IMG/VR virus record: IMGVR_UViG_3300045284_000065
Span: 1-64,000 of that record
Length of the DNA: 64,000 nt
DNA from: a virus
Direction: 5' to 3' (one strand)
Shown here: piece after piece, positions 5,722-12,528 of the stretch
How positions within the stretch are numbered: the stretch's first letter is position 1
Layout of the letters: each line of letters starts with the position of its first letter
Notes under the pieces: generated by a model
The model's database searches: none
The model's input: only the letters and a program-made list of their open reading frames with translations
What the model was told of the DNA's origin: nothing
Program-made: the position numbers and the translations under genes

Positions 5722-7040
5722 GGCGTGCCGCCCAGCGCCTGGGCCAACGGATCGTTGGGGTCGGGCATCGGTGCGAACTGCGCCGCCGCCGCCTCGGCGT
5801 TGTAGCGGGCCTGCTTCTCGTCTTCCAGCAGCGATGAGCGGATGGTCTGAGCGTTGAGAATCTCATCCGCCGTGATGCGGTGGCGCTCATCGAACATGCC
5901 CAGGAAGATTTCGAGCGCCATCTCCACGCCGTGGATGCCGATGTTGCGCTGGATGCGCTGCAGCAGGGCCGTGGACACCGGAATGTTGATCTTCCGGTTC
6001 TGATAGGCGGTACGGAACGCCTCGGCCAGGCGGTGCAGGTTCTCGTTCTTGATGAGCGTGTGCTCCACCACGGGGTCGTAGTCCCACAAGATGTGGTCGA
6101 AGCGCTGGTGAAGTGACTTGTTCATCTTCGCCATATCCTCGTATCCCTCGTTGTACGTGGTGATGACCCAGCAGTCTTCGTGCAGCCGCACGAACTCGGC
6201 CATGACCACGCCGCCCTTGACGATCGCCTTGCCACGGTTCGTGAACTCATGGCGGTGGTCGAGCACCGGGTTGAGGCTGATGGCGTAGCGGGGCGGGATG
6301 GCGTTGATCTCGTCCACGTAGAGGATGCCCCCGGTCTGCGCCCACATCTCGACAGTGCCGGGGAGGTGAACGATGCGATCGCGGCCCGTGCGCTCATCGA
6401 CCATCGACACCGGCTGACCGAAGAAGTCGTAGTCGGTGACACCGGCCGAACCGGACAGGGTGTAGATGGGCATCGGCTTGGGCAGTCCCCGTTCCTCGGA
6501 CAGCTTCTCGGCCAGCTTCTGGACGATGAGCGTCTTGCCCGACTGCGTCGGACCTTTGAGAGCGAACGAGACGGCGTAGCCCTCGTTCTCGCGGCGGTTC
6601 TCGTCACTGGCGTAGGCGAGCAGCGTCTCAATGTCCGACTTGCCGTTCTTCATGGTGCGGCTGATGTACCGGGCGACCTTGCTCCCACGGCCGCACAGCG
6701 GGCGCAGGTGGTCGAGGCGCTTGTCCATCGGGTCGGTGATCGGATCGGTCAGCGATGACTTCGCCACCTGCTGCATCAGCTGCTGGGCGGTCGATGCGTC
6801 GTCACCTGAGGTGTCGAGTGTGTCATCCGACACAGCCTCTTCGACAGGCTCGGGCAGGTCAGCCAGGACACGGGGCAGCACGTAGGCCACGCTGCCATCG
6901 AACTCGACAGTGATCTTGCGGCGGCGCGGATCGGAATCCGGGAACACCTTGCTGGTGATGACGGTGACGGTCTCCCCCATGAGGGGACCCGACACAACCC
7001 GGTACTTGAAACCGGGGAGGAGTGCTTCGGCTGCGGCCAT
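5718..7040 (-). CDS. MoxR-family AAA+ ATPase
   Basis: A 440-residue ATPase. Residues about 1-60 form a small beta-rich domain, then an acidic linker (with copy 4 of the dispersed repeat) and an AAA+ core: Walker A GPTQSGKT at about 162-169, Walker B ILYVDEIN near 240, sensor region WVITTYNEGY near 290 and a C-terminal lid. These features match the MoxR/CbbQ/RavA group, which work with VWA proteins as remodelling chaperones. The gene is divergent from a VWA protein gene (7181-9250), which strongly suggests they act together. ATG 7040 follows GAAAGGAAG at a good distance; the promoter is at 7083-7110. Target unknown. Confidence 0.85.
   Translation of the reverse strand: MAAAEALLPGFKYRVVSGPLMGETVTVITSKVFPDSDPRRRKITVEFDGSVAYVLPRVLADLPEPVEEAVSDDTLDTSGDDASTAQQLMQQVAKSSLTDPITDPMDKRLDHLRPLCGRGSKVARYISRTMKNGKSDIETLLAYASDENRRENEGYAVSFALKGPTQSGKTLIVQKLAEKLSEERGLPKPMPIYTLSGSAGVTDYDFFGQPVSMVDERTGRDRIVHLPGTVEMWAQTGGILYVDEINAIPPRYAISLNPVLDHRHEFTNRGKAIVKGGVVMAEFVRLHEDCWVITTYNEGYEDMAKMNKSLHQRFDHILWDYDPVVEHTLIKNENLHRLAEAFRTAYQNRKINIPVSTALLQRIQRNIGIHGVEMALEIFLGMFDERHRITADEILNAQTIRSSLLEDEKQARYNAEAAAAQFAPMPDPNDPLAQALGGTP
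6805..6834. repeat. dispersed operator-like repeat, copy 4
   Basis: CCTGAGGTGTCGAG followed by the inverted repeat TGTGTC-ATCC-GACACA, inside the ATPase gene. Confidence 0.7.
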
Positions 7041-7082
7041 GACGTGCTTCCTTTCGGGAGGCGGTTGGGTTCGGTGAGAGAG

Positions 7083-7110
7083 ACATTACACCCGTGGAGG
7101 GCGGGATCAA
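7083..7110 (-). promoter_or_regulatory. promoter of the MoxR-type ATPase gene
   Basis: On the minus strand TTGATC (7105-7110) and TAATGT (7083-7088) are separated by 16 bases, giving a sigma-A-like promoter about 40 bases before the ATG. It lies in the 140-base divergent region between the ATPase and VWA genes. Confidence 0.6.
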
Positions 7111-7144
7111 CACCTGTGGGCAGAAACGTGCAGGAGCAGGGAGG

Positions 7145-7173
7145 TTGCATGCTGGTGCCCACGGGAGTACGAT
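7145..7173 (+). promoter_or_regulatory. leaderless promoter of the VWA gene
   Basis: TTGCAT (7145-7150), 17-base spacer, TACGAT (7168-7173), then 7 bases to the GTG start at 7181. No ribosome site is placed properly, so the transcript is probably leaderless. The spacer contains GTGCCCACGGG, also present at 3290-3305, which would put a repressor site between the -35 and -10. Confidence 0.65.
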
Positions 7174-7180
7174 CCTTCCC

Positions 7181-9250
7181 GTGACCACACAACCCGCACC
7201 CAAGAAGACGCGCAAGCGCCTTCCACCAACCACCGAGATGGGCCGTCAGCTGATGAAGATGGGCCGCGAGAAGATGGCCGAAGAGGCCGCTCGCACCGCT
7301 GAGAGGATGCTCAACGAGCGCACCCAGCGCGAGGAAGCAGAGCTTGCTCTCCACAACCGCAGCCGCAACGTGTCCACCGCCGCCGCCGTGTCGCGAGGAC
7401 TGCTCGGCAGCATCGTTGGCTCACTCGCATCGGAGGACATAACCCCGTACATCGATGTGCAGCCGGTCGAACTGTTCAGCAGCCTGGAAGCGTGGACCGA
7501 CTTCCATCAGATCCACATTCGCTACCACCAGGACCCTGATCCCCGGATCATGGCGGCGGTGCTGCGTGGCCTGATGTACCACGAAGGTGGTCACATTCGG
7601 TGGACGATCCCGTTCGCTGAACTGCGAGAGATGGCGGGCGTATCTGCTCAGGGGACGGGCGAAGAGATGCGCCGCCTGCAGCGGGCCTGGAACGCTCTAG
7701 AGGATCAGCGCATGGAGACGGCAGTCGTCAGCGACTCACCGAACAAGGCTGGGTTCTTCGTCCCGATGGTGATGATGGAACTGCTCAACACGGTCGACAA
7801 GGCGACGATGAACTACCCGCTGCTGGTGTGGCGTCGGTACCTGCCGAAGCACATTCGCGACGCCTGCCGCGCCGCCTTCGTGGCGTTCCAGGGTGGCGAC
7901 GAGCACCTGACCCTGCAGATCGAACAGTGCGTGGACGACTACGTGAAGGCGACCACGGCCTGGCAGATGTGGGCAGCCGTGTGCTGGTTCGCTGAACTGA
8001 CCAACCTGCTGCAGATGACCCTGCCCCAGGCAGCCGAGACTCACTCCAAGCAGAAGTCAACGCGCCAGGGCGCTGATGGCGAGACGCAGCAGAGTGGTCC
8101 CGCCCCGGCCGAGAAGATGGAGATTCCCATCGACCCGACCCAGGACGCCAGCCCAGCCGGTGGTGGCGACGAGGACGAGCAGCCCGCCGAAGAGGCCGGT
8201 GGCGAGGCCGGTGGCGAGCAGGAAGGCGAAGGCGAGAGCGCCGCAGCGGGCGGCGAGGGTGGCGAGGAAGGCGACGGCGAGGGTGGTGACGAGGGTGCTG
8301 GCGACAGCCCCGACAGCGACGCCACCAGCGGCGAGAGCACGCAGGGAGCAGAGGGCAGCGGTGCCGGTGCTCGCAGCGAGGATGAGGCCAACCATGACCC
8401 GCTCTCCCAGGAGATGCTGAACGAGGCGATGGCCCAGGCAGAGGATGACCGGTACAACAGCCGCTCGCTGGATGCCGACGTGGACGCCTTCAACGACGCC
8501 CTGGATCGCCGCGGCTCCAAGCTGGGTGCGTACACGCTGCACCCCGAAGAGGACGTGGATCGCCTCATCGCCGCCGACGCGCTGGCTGATGACCTGGTCG
8601 GCTCGTTCAACCAGGCGACGATGGATCGCATCCCCTCCTGGGTCGAAGGACAGCGCTCGGGCCGACTGAACGTGGGCCGGTACATGACCCGCCAGCCGGG
8701 TGACATGGAGTACTTCACGCAGTGGATGGACGACGACGTGCCCGGCTACAACCTGGCCGTGTCGGTCCTGCTCGACTACAGCGGTTCCATGAGCCGCAGC
8801 GCCCAGGACTTGGCCCAGGCGGGCTACGCCGTCAAGACGGCCTGCCAGCGCCTCGACATTCCCTGCACCGTGGTGCTGTGGGATGACGACGCCAAGGTGC
8901 TGTGGGATGGCGAGGAAGAGGCCGACATGCTGCCCCGCATCGTCTGCACCGGCAACACCGACCCGACCTGGGCGCTCGCTGACCTGGACAACCAGCGGTT
9001 CAACAAGGTGCGCCACCTGGTGCTCATCATGACCGATGGCGTGTGGTCGGGCTATGGCGACCGGACCCTCGCCCCGTACTGCATCGACGGGCGCATGATG
9101 ATGGGCATCGGCTACGCCCTGGACGACGAGAAGAAGGCGCAGGGCCGTACGGCCAAGCTGATCGGCTACGGCTGCCCGGACGCCTTCCCGATCACCAACC
9201 TGCAGGAACTGCCCTGGCTCCTGGAGGAGTACCTCATCCGCATGGCCTGA
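7181..9250 (+). CDS. CobT/ViaA-like VWA-domain protein
   Basis: A 689-residue protein. The N-terminal ~300 residues are helical and basic at first; about 310-400 is a low-complexity Glu/Gly/Ala linker; the C-terminal ~190 residues are a von Willebrand factor A domain with the MIDAS motif DYSGS near 531-535, a threonine-containing loop (CTGNTDPTWAL) and MTDG near 619. This order, long N-domain, acidic linker and C-terminal VWA, is that of CobT and related partners of MoxR/CobS ATPases. It is transcribed away from the MoxR-type ATPase gene and very probably works with it. A GTG start at 7181 is chosen because of the promoter position. Confidence 0.8.
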   Translation: MTTQPAPKKTRKRLPPTTEMGRQLMKMGREKMAEEAARTAERMLNERTQREEAELALHNRSRNVSTAAAVSRGLLGSIVGSLASEDITPYIDVQPVELFSSLEAWTDFHQIHIRYHQDPDPRIMAAVLRGLMYHEGGHIRWTIPFAELREMAGVSAQGTGEEMRRLQRAWNALEDQRMETAVVSDSPNKAGFFVPMVMMELLNTVDKATMNYPLLVWRRYLPKHIRDACRAAFVAFQGGDEHLTLQIEQCVDDYVKATTAWQMWAAVCWFAELTNLLQMTLPQAAETHSKQKSTRQGADGETQQSGPAPAEKMEIPIDPTQDASPAGGGDEDEQPAEEAGGEAGGEQEGEGESAAAGGEGGEEGDGEGGDEGAGDSPDSDATSGESTQGAEGSGAGARSEDEANHDPLSQEMLNEAMAQAEDDRYNSRSLDADVDAFNDALDRRGSKLGAYTLHPEEDVDRLIAADALADDLVGSFNQATMDRIPSWVEGQRSGRLNVGRYMTRQPGDMEYFTQWMDDDVPGYNLAVSVLLDYSGSMSRSAQDLAQAGYAVKTACQRLDIPCTVVLWDDDAKVLWDGEEEADMLPRIVCTGNTDPTWALADLDNQRFNKVRHLVLIMTDGVWSGYGDRTLAPYCIDGRMMMGIGYALDDEKKAQGRTAKLIGYGCPDAFPITNLQELPWLLEEYLIRMA

Positions 9251-9262
9251 GTGGCCCACTGG

Positions 9263-9274
9263 ATATGGCGATAT
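9263..9274. repeat. ATATNNNNATAT motif (site 1)
   Basis: ATATGGCGATAT between the VWA gene and its terminator hairpin; non-coding. Confidence 0.75.
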
Positions 9275-9318
9275 GCCCCCCGACCTTCCCCCCGCGAGTG
9301 GAGAAGGTCGGGGGGCAT
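9273..9318 (+). terminator. hairpin terminator after the VWA gene
   Basis: A perfect 16-bp stem (9273-9288 with 9303-9318) and 14-base loop, 23 bases after the stop codon. No T-run follows. The loop and one arm share a 19-base sequence with a hairpin at 50163-50188. Confidence 0.7.
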
Positions 9319-9325
9319 CGTCGCG

Positions 9326-9331
9326 TACCGT
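9326..9331 (+). promoter_or_regulatory. -10 element of a leaderless transcript
   Basis: TACCGT followed by 7 bases and the GTG at 9339, the same spacing as at 7181. The -35 region is not convincing. Confidence 0.35.
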
Positions 9332-9338
9332 GTGAGCC

Positions 9339-9617
9339 GTGAGCGAGGACCGGATGGAGCAGCACCGCCGCGTGCTGCTGTGGCTCGCAGAGCGTGCCTC
9401 TGACGAACCCCTTGTGCCGTGCGGCACATGCCGTCATGACATTGACGACCACCTGGGTGGCCTGAGCATGTGCATGTTCCCGGCCACCATTGGCGCACCG
9501 GCCCGCCTATGCCGGTGCGAGGTGTTCGATCTATCGACGGAGCAGGATGACGACGAGGATGATGACGAGCACCAGCAGCAGGAACCCGCCGCCGATGTAG
9601 ATCCCGTCAGCGAGTAG
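9339..9617 (+). CDS. small Cys-rich hypothetical protein
   Basis: A 92-residue protein starting at GTG 9339. CGTCRHDIDDH...CMF...CRC suggests a zinc site of the type CxxC-x-H found in many actinophage small proteins. The C-terminus is a run of Asp, Glu and Gln. That tail lies antisense to the small membrane gene at 9531-9629, so one of the two may be false or the pair may regulate each other. Confidence 0.5.
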   Translation: MSEDRMEQHRRVLLWLAERASDEPLVPCGTCRHDIDDHLGGLSMCMFPATIGAPARLCRCEVFDLSTEQDDDEDDDEHQQQEPAADVDPVSE

Positions 9618-9629
9618 CGCGGCGAGCAT
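9531..9629 (-). CDS. small single-helix membrane protein (32 aa)
   Basis: The frame MLAALLADGIYIGGGFLLLV continues as an unbroken hydrophobic helix ending in LLRR. Its ATG overlaps the stop of the preceding membrane gene (TGATG). It overlaps the opposite-strand gene 9339-9617 by 87 bases, which lowers confidence. Confidence 0.4.
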   Translation of the reverse strand: MLAALLADGIYIGGGFLLLVLVIILVVILLRR

Positions 9630-9835
9630 CAATCCCCCGTGGTGAGAGCGAGCCACCCCAGGGACACGCAGGCGAGGCCAGCGACCACCAGGAGCCAATG
9701 GAACTCCCAGGTGGTGCTCGCGCGTGCCACCACCAGGCGCACGCATTCGATCACGAACAGGATGAAGGCGACCAAGAACATGACCTCGCCGAAACTGTTG
9801 GCAGTCATGATTTCGGCCACTAGGGCTGTCTTCAC
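9629..9835 (-). CDS. small membrane protein, two helices
   Basis: A 68-residue protein from GTG 9835, preceded by a strong AAGGAGATATCCC site. Two hydrophobic helices are visible (VMFLVAFILFVIECVRLVV and WLLVVAGLACVSLGWLAL). Function unknown; it is followed by another small membrane gene, so a membrane-linked pair is likely. Confidence 0.6.
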   Translation of the reverse strand: MKTALVAEIMTANSFGEVMFLVAFILFVIECVRLVVARASTTWEFHWLLVVAGLACVSLGWLALTTGD

Positions 9836-9853
9836 GGGATATCTCCTTATGGG

Positions 9854-10768
9854 TTACCGGCCGAAGCCGCGTCCACCCGCATAGGTGCGGACAGGACCAA
9901 GCCTCGACGCACTCGGGCCGATGGCCGGAGGCATTGCTCCAAGGCCAGCGGATGTCGCCGGTCCCGTGCGATTCACGGTGCCACCTCCACCCCATCCGCC
10001 AGTTGTTCCAACGCCTCGACTCAGGCCGAAGGTGCGCTGTGGCTGGGCCGAAAGACTCGACGTAGAGAATCCACCGACCGAACTGCCCGGTGCTGTTCCA
10101 AGGGCCGGAATGGCGGTGCTCGGTGCAGTGGGTGATCCCGATGCCGAGGGGAGCGAGGGCATCTGCAGAGTGGAGCGCGCGGCGCTGTTGGGGGCGAACC
10201 CACCGGTCGGCGCAGCAGGCGTAGCTGCCGCCGCGGCCCGAGGTGCCGGTCGGTAGATCGTCATGTCCTTGGTGTTGTAGAGGCCGGTGGTACCCCGAGG
10301 CACGGCGGCGTTCTCGGGCGTGTCGGTGATCGTCCGCTGCGTCGCCGCCTTGTACTTGGGAGGGACGTAGGCCTTGTTCTTGATGACCGACCCTGTTCCA
10401 AGGGAGGGCTTCAACGTCTCCTTCGCCAGTTCGTACTTGGTGGTGGCGATAGGGGGAGCGCTCGGGCCTCCACCACCTCCACCGCCGCCGCCACCGCCGC
10501 CGCCGCCGCCGCCTCCACCGGAGCCACCACCGCCGCCGCCACCCGAGGAGCCACCGCCACCACCGGAGCTACCCGCCTTGAAGGGCAGCCCCTTGACGAC
10601 GAGCGGGTTGGTGGCGTGCGCCCCACCAGTCCCCCACACACTGCCGACCGTGAGCGTTCCCGTGGAGGGACCACCGCCCTTGGCCTTGTAGTCAGCCTTC
10701 TTGCTGCTGCTGGCAGTCTTCACCTTCGACTTCGCATTGGCGATGTAGGACTTTCCCCAAGAGGACAT
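9854..10768 (-). CDS. glycine-rich low-complexity protein
   Basis: A 304-residue protein. The N-terminus is basic (KSYIANAKSKVKTASSSKK); residues about 68-102 are a Gly/Ser tract with a long uninterrupted Gly run coded by a mix of GGC and GGT (about 10470-10560); the remainder is rich in Ala, Pro, Thr and Gly with few predicted structures. It may be a flexible structural or virion-associated protein. The AGGAG site and a CTTGGAAC octamer lie directly before ATG 10768. Confidence 0.6.
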   Translation of the reverse strand: MSSWGKSYIANAKSKVKTASSSKKADYKAKGGGPSTGTLTVGSVWGTGGAHATNPLVVKGLPFKAGSSGGGGGSSGGGGGGGSGGGGGGGGGGGGGGGGGGPSAPPIATTKYELAKETLKPSLGTGSVIKNKAYVPPKYKAATQRTITDTPENAAVPRGTTGLYNTKDMTIYRPAPRAAAAATPAAPTGGFAPNSAARSTLQMPSLPSASGSPTAPSTAIPALGTAPGSSVGGFSTSSLSAQPQRTFGLSRGVGTTGGWGGGGTVNRTGPATSAGLGAMPPAIGPSASRLGPVRTYAGGRGFGR

Positions 10769-10780
10769 TGTTCCAAGCTC

Positions 10781-11059
10781 CTATCGCTTCGGCTTACCGA
10801 TGGGCTGCCCGCCCTTGCGGTGCTGCAGGAAGTGCTGACTGTGCCGTGACGGTGGGGTCACCGGCTTGCCCGCCTCGCGCCATCGCGGTCGGGGATCAGT
10901 TCCAAGCGTGGGCATGCACACAGCTGGGTGCATGCCACCAGCAGTGACGTGAGCGCCCTTCTCACCTGGGTCGCAGATGCCGCCGCCGCGGACGACGTTG
11001 AGCGGCTGAACAGGACGCCGCTTGGGGTCGTTGCCCCGATCGGGAGGGGATCCCTTCAC
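10781..11059 (-). CDS. small basic hypothetical protein
   Basis: A 92-residue protein from GTG 11059, rich in Arg, Pro, Gly and His. CDPGEKGAHVTAGGMHPAVC could be a zinc site of C-x-H-x-H-x-C type. A GATAAT hexamer lies 9 bases before the start, so it may be leaderless. Real start could lie further downstream. Function unknown. Confidence 0.45.
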   Translation of the reverse strand: MKGSPPDRGNDPKRRPVQPLNVVRGGGICDPGEKGAHVTAGGMHPAVCMPTLGTDPRPRWREAGKPVTPPSRHSQHFLQHRKGGQPIGKPKR

Positions 11060-11175
11060 AGCGCGCAGATTATCACCCGATGTTGTTCCAAGCAGGTGTT
11101 GCTGGACGCAATGTGTTACTTGATGGCGGTATGCTTAAACCACCACCAGTCACCACAAACCAAGGACCAACCGCC
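11060..11175. promoter_or_regulatory. divergent promoter region
   Basis: Between the minus gene at 11059 and the plus gene at 11176. Minus strand: TGATAAT close to the start. Plus strand: TATGCT at 11130-11135, then AAGGACCAACC before GTG 11176. A CTTGGAAC octamer (11085-11092) sits in the middle outside coding sequence. Confidence 0.45.
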
Positions 11176-11826
11176 GTGACCTACAACAAGTTCGAGGACC
11201 CAACCTGGCAGGCAGAGCAGACCGCTGACTACAACCGCCGCCAGCAAGAGATGTGGCACAAGATGTGGCACCCAGAAGGGAGCGCCGCACCCCAGCAGCG
11301 CTACGGCAACGGGGCTGGTCAGACGCCCTACTTCACCCCCGGTGGGTTCAAGGCTCTCCGGGCGGCGATCTGGACAGCGATCTTCGGGCCGATCATGCTC
11401 CGCATCGGGCGGAACTGGTACGAGCACACGGGCGACTGGCAGTACGCCCTCGCCAAGGCGACGATCCTGTCGGCCATGTGGAAGGTGTGGGGCACGGCCG
11501 TGGTGTGGTGGATGGCCGTGAACTATTGCCTCAACAACCCGGACACCAACGTCTTCACCTCCCTCCGCGACAGCAACGGGATGCCGGTGCCCAACAACCC
11601 GACCGTCGTCGGCTGGTGCGCCTTCCTGCAGCTGTTCGTGGTCACGCCCGCCCTGGCTGTCGCCTACTGCCAGCTGGTCGACAAGAGCATGTTCAAGCAC
11701 CGCATCGCCTACCGGATCATCAGCCCGGTCCACAAGATGCTGGGCCGGTGCCCCTGGGTGGTGCTCATCTCCTTGGTGCTGCTGCCGATCTTCTTCTACA
11801 TTCAGATGACCGTCGTCCAGGTGTAA
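11176..11826 (+). CDS. integral membrane protein
   Basis: A 216-residue protein from GTG 11176, after an AAGGA ribosome site. The first ~65 residues are hydrophilic with Trp and Gln (QQEMWHKMWHPEG); then about four hydrophobic helices follow (WTAIFGPIML, ILSAMWKVWGTAVVWWMAV, WCAFLQLFVVTPALAVAYC, WVVLISLVLLPIFFYIQM). No known family was recognised. It is co-directional with the next gene and separated from it by 53 bases. Confidence 0.65.
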   Translation: MTYNKFEDPTWQAEQTADYNRRQQEMWHKMWHPEGSAAPQQRYGNGAGQTPYFTPGGFKALRAAIWTAIFGPIMLRIGRNWYEHTGDWQYALAKATILSAMWKVWGTAVVWWMAVNYCLNNPDTNVFTSLRDSNGMPVPNNPTVVGWCAFLQLFVVTPALAVAYCQLVDKSMFKHRIAYRIISPVHKMLGRCPWVVLISLVLLPIFFYIQMTVVQV

Positions 11827-11879
11827 GTCATCAGATACCCTGTGACGGGTAACACACCACCCGCCCACTGAGGAGTGTC

Positions 11880-12329
11880 ATGGCTGAGAAGCTCAAAGAG
11901 TTCGACTTCGCGTCGTCTAGCCCGCGTCGAACCGATGGGAGCTACACCTACCCCTGGGATGACTGGTTCGACGGGGACATCTGGAAGCTCGACCAAGGGG
12001 TCGACTTCCCCGGTCACCCGCTGATGATGGAGCGCATCATCCGCACGCGTGCGACCAACCGCGACGCCAAGGTCAAGCTGCGCCACCTCGACAGCGACGT
12101 GATCTGCAAGAAGTGCGGACAACCCGGGCCGGGGTCGCTGGTCATCCAGCGCTACGACATTGTCGGTCCCAGCGAGGCCAAGAAGGCTGCGACCAAGGCG
12201 AAGCGCGCGGCCACCCGTGAAGCCGCCGCACCCAAGGTCGAGACGGCCAACGGTGACGATGCACCGGTCAACGGCAAGCTCGTCCACGCTCGCCGCGTCA
12301 AGCCGAAGCGCGTCGTCGCCAAGGCCTGA
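11880..12329 (+). CDS. hypothetical protein with Lys/Ala-rich tail
   Basis: A 149-residue protein preceded by GAGGAG. The N-terminal domain contains YTYPWDDWFDGDIWKL followed by DQGVDF, a pattern common to many actinophage proteins of unknown function, and a CKKCG half zinc site. The last 50 residues (KKAATKAKRAATREAAAPK) are Lys/Ala-rich like histone-type or Lsr2-like tails, so nucleic-acid binding is possible but unproven. Confidence 0.65.
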   Translation: MAEKLKEFDFASSSPRRTDGSYTYPWDDWFDGDIWKLDQGVDFPGHPLMMERIIRTRATNRDAKVKLRHLDSDVICKKCGQPGPGSLVIQRYDIVGPSEAKKAATKAKRAATREAAAPKVETANGDDAPVNGKLVHARRVKPKRVVAKA

Positions 12330-12373
12330 GCCTCTCCGCCCCGGCGGACATCGCGTTAGTAACTCGCCGTGGG

Positions 12374-12385
12374 ATATGGGGATAT
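12374..12385. repeat. ATATNNNNATAT motif (site 2)
   Basis: ATATGGGGATAT in the non-coding convergent region. Confidence 0.75.
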
Positions 12386-12486
12386 GCCCCGGCGAGGGTG
12401 CAGGCGCGCCATTCGTTATGGTTGGTCATACCAGAGTATGAGGGCGTAAGCCCTAGTAGATAGGGATAAAGGGAACGTATGTTCGT

Positions 12487-12504
12487 CCACCCCGCGTGGG
12501 GTGG
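12487..12504. terminator. bidirectional hairpin terminator candidate
   Basis: A 7-bp stem with a GCGT loop, about 25 bases downstream of the minus-strand stop at 12529; no T-run. Confidence 0.45.
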
Positions 12505-12528
12505 GACCCGTCAATCGGGGTACTGAAC

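Larger units (their letters stand above)
12330..12528. other. convergent intergenic region
   Basis: No gene is seen. It contains an ATATNNNNATAT site (12374-12385), a GGGCGTAAGCCC mini-hairpin near 12441 and a CCACCCC/GGGGTGG hairpin (12487-12504). It lies between converging genes and probably holds terminators for both. Confidence 0.6.

Noticed and set aside
8057-9427. A 456-codon minus-strand open frame
   Set aside because: Antisense to the VWA gene; its Val/Gly/His/Arg composition is the mirror of that gene's codon pattern.
9839-9850. ATATCTCCTTAT as a further ATATNNNNATAT site (also 18813)
   Set aside because: These are the complement of AAGGAGATAT ribosome sites, so the likeness comes from translation signals.
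12421-12480. tRNA or small RNA in the 12.4-kb intergenic region
   Set aside because: Only short unrelated hairpins; no cloverleaf can be drawn.
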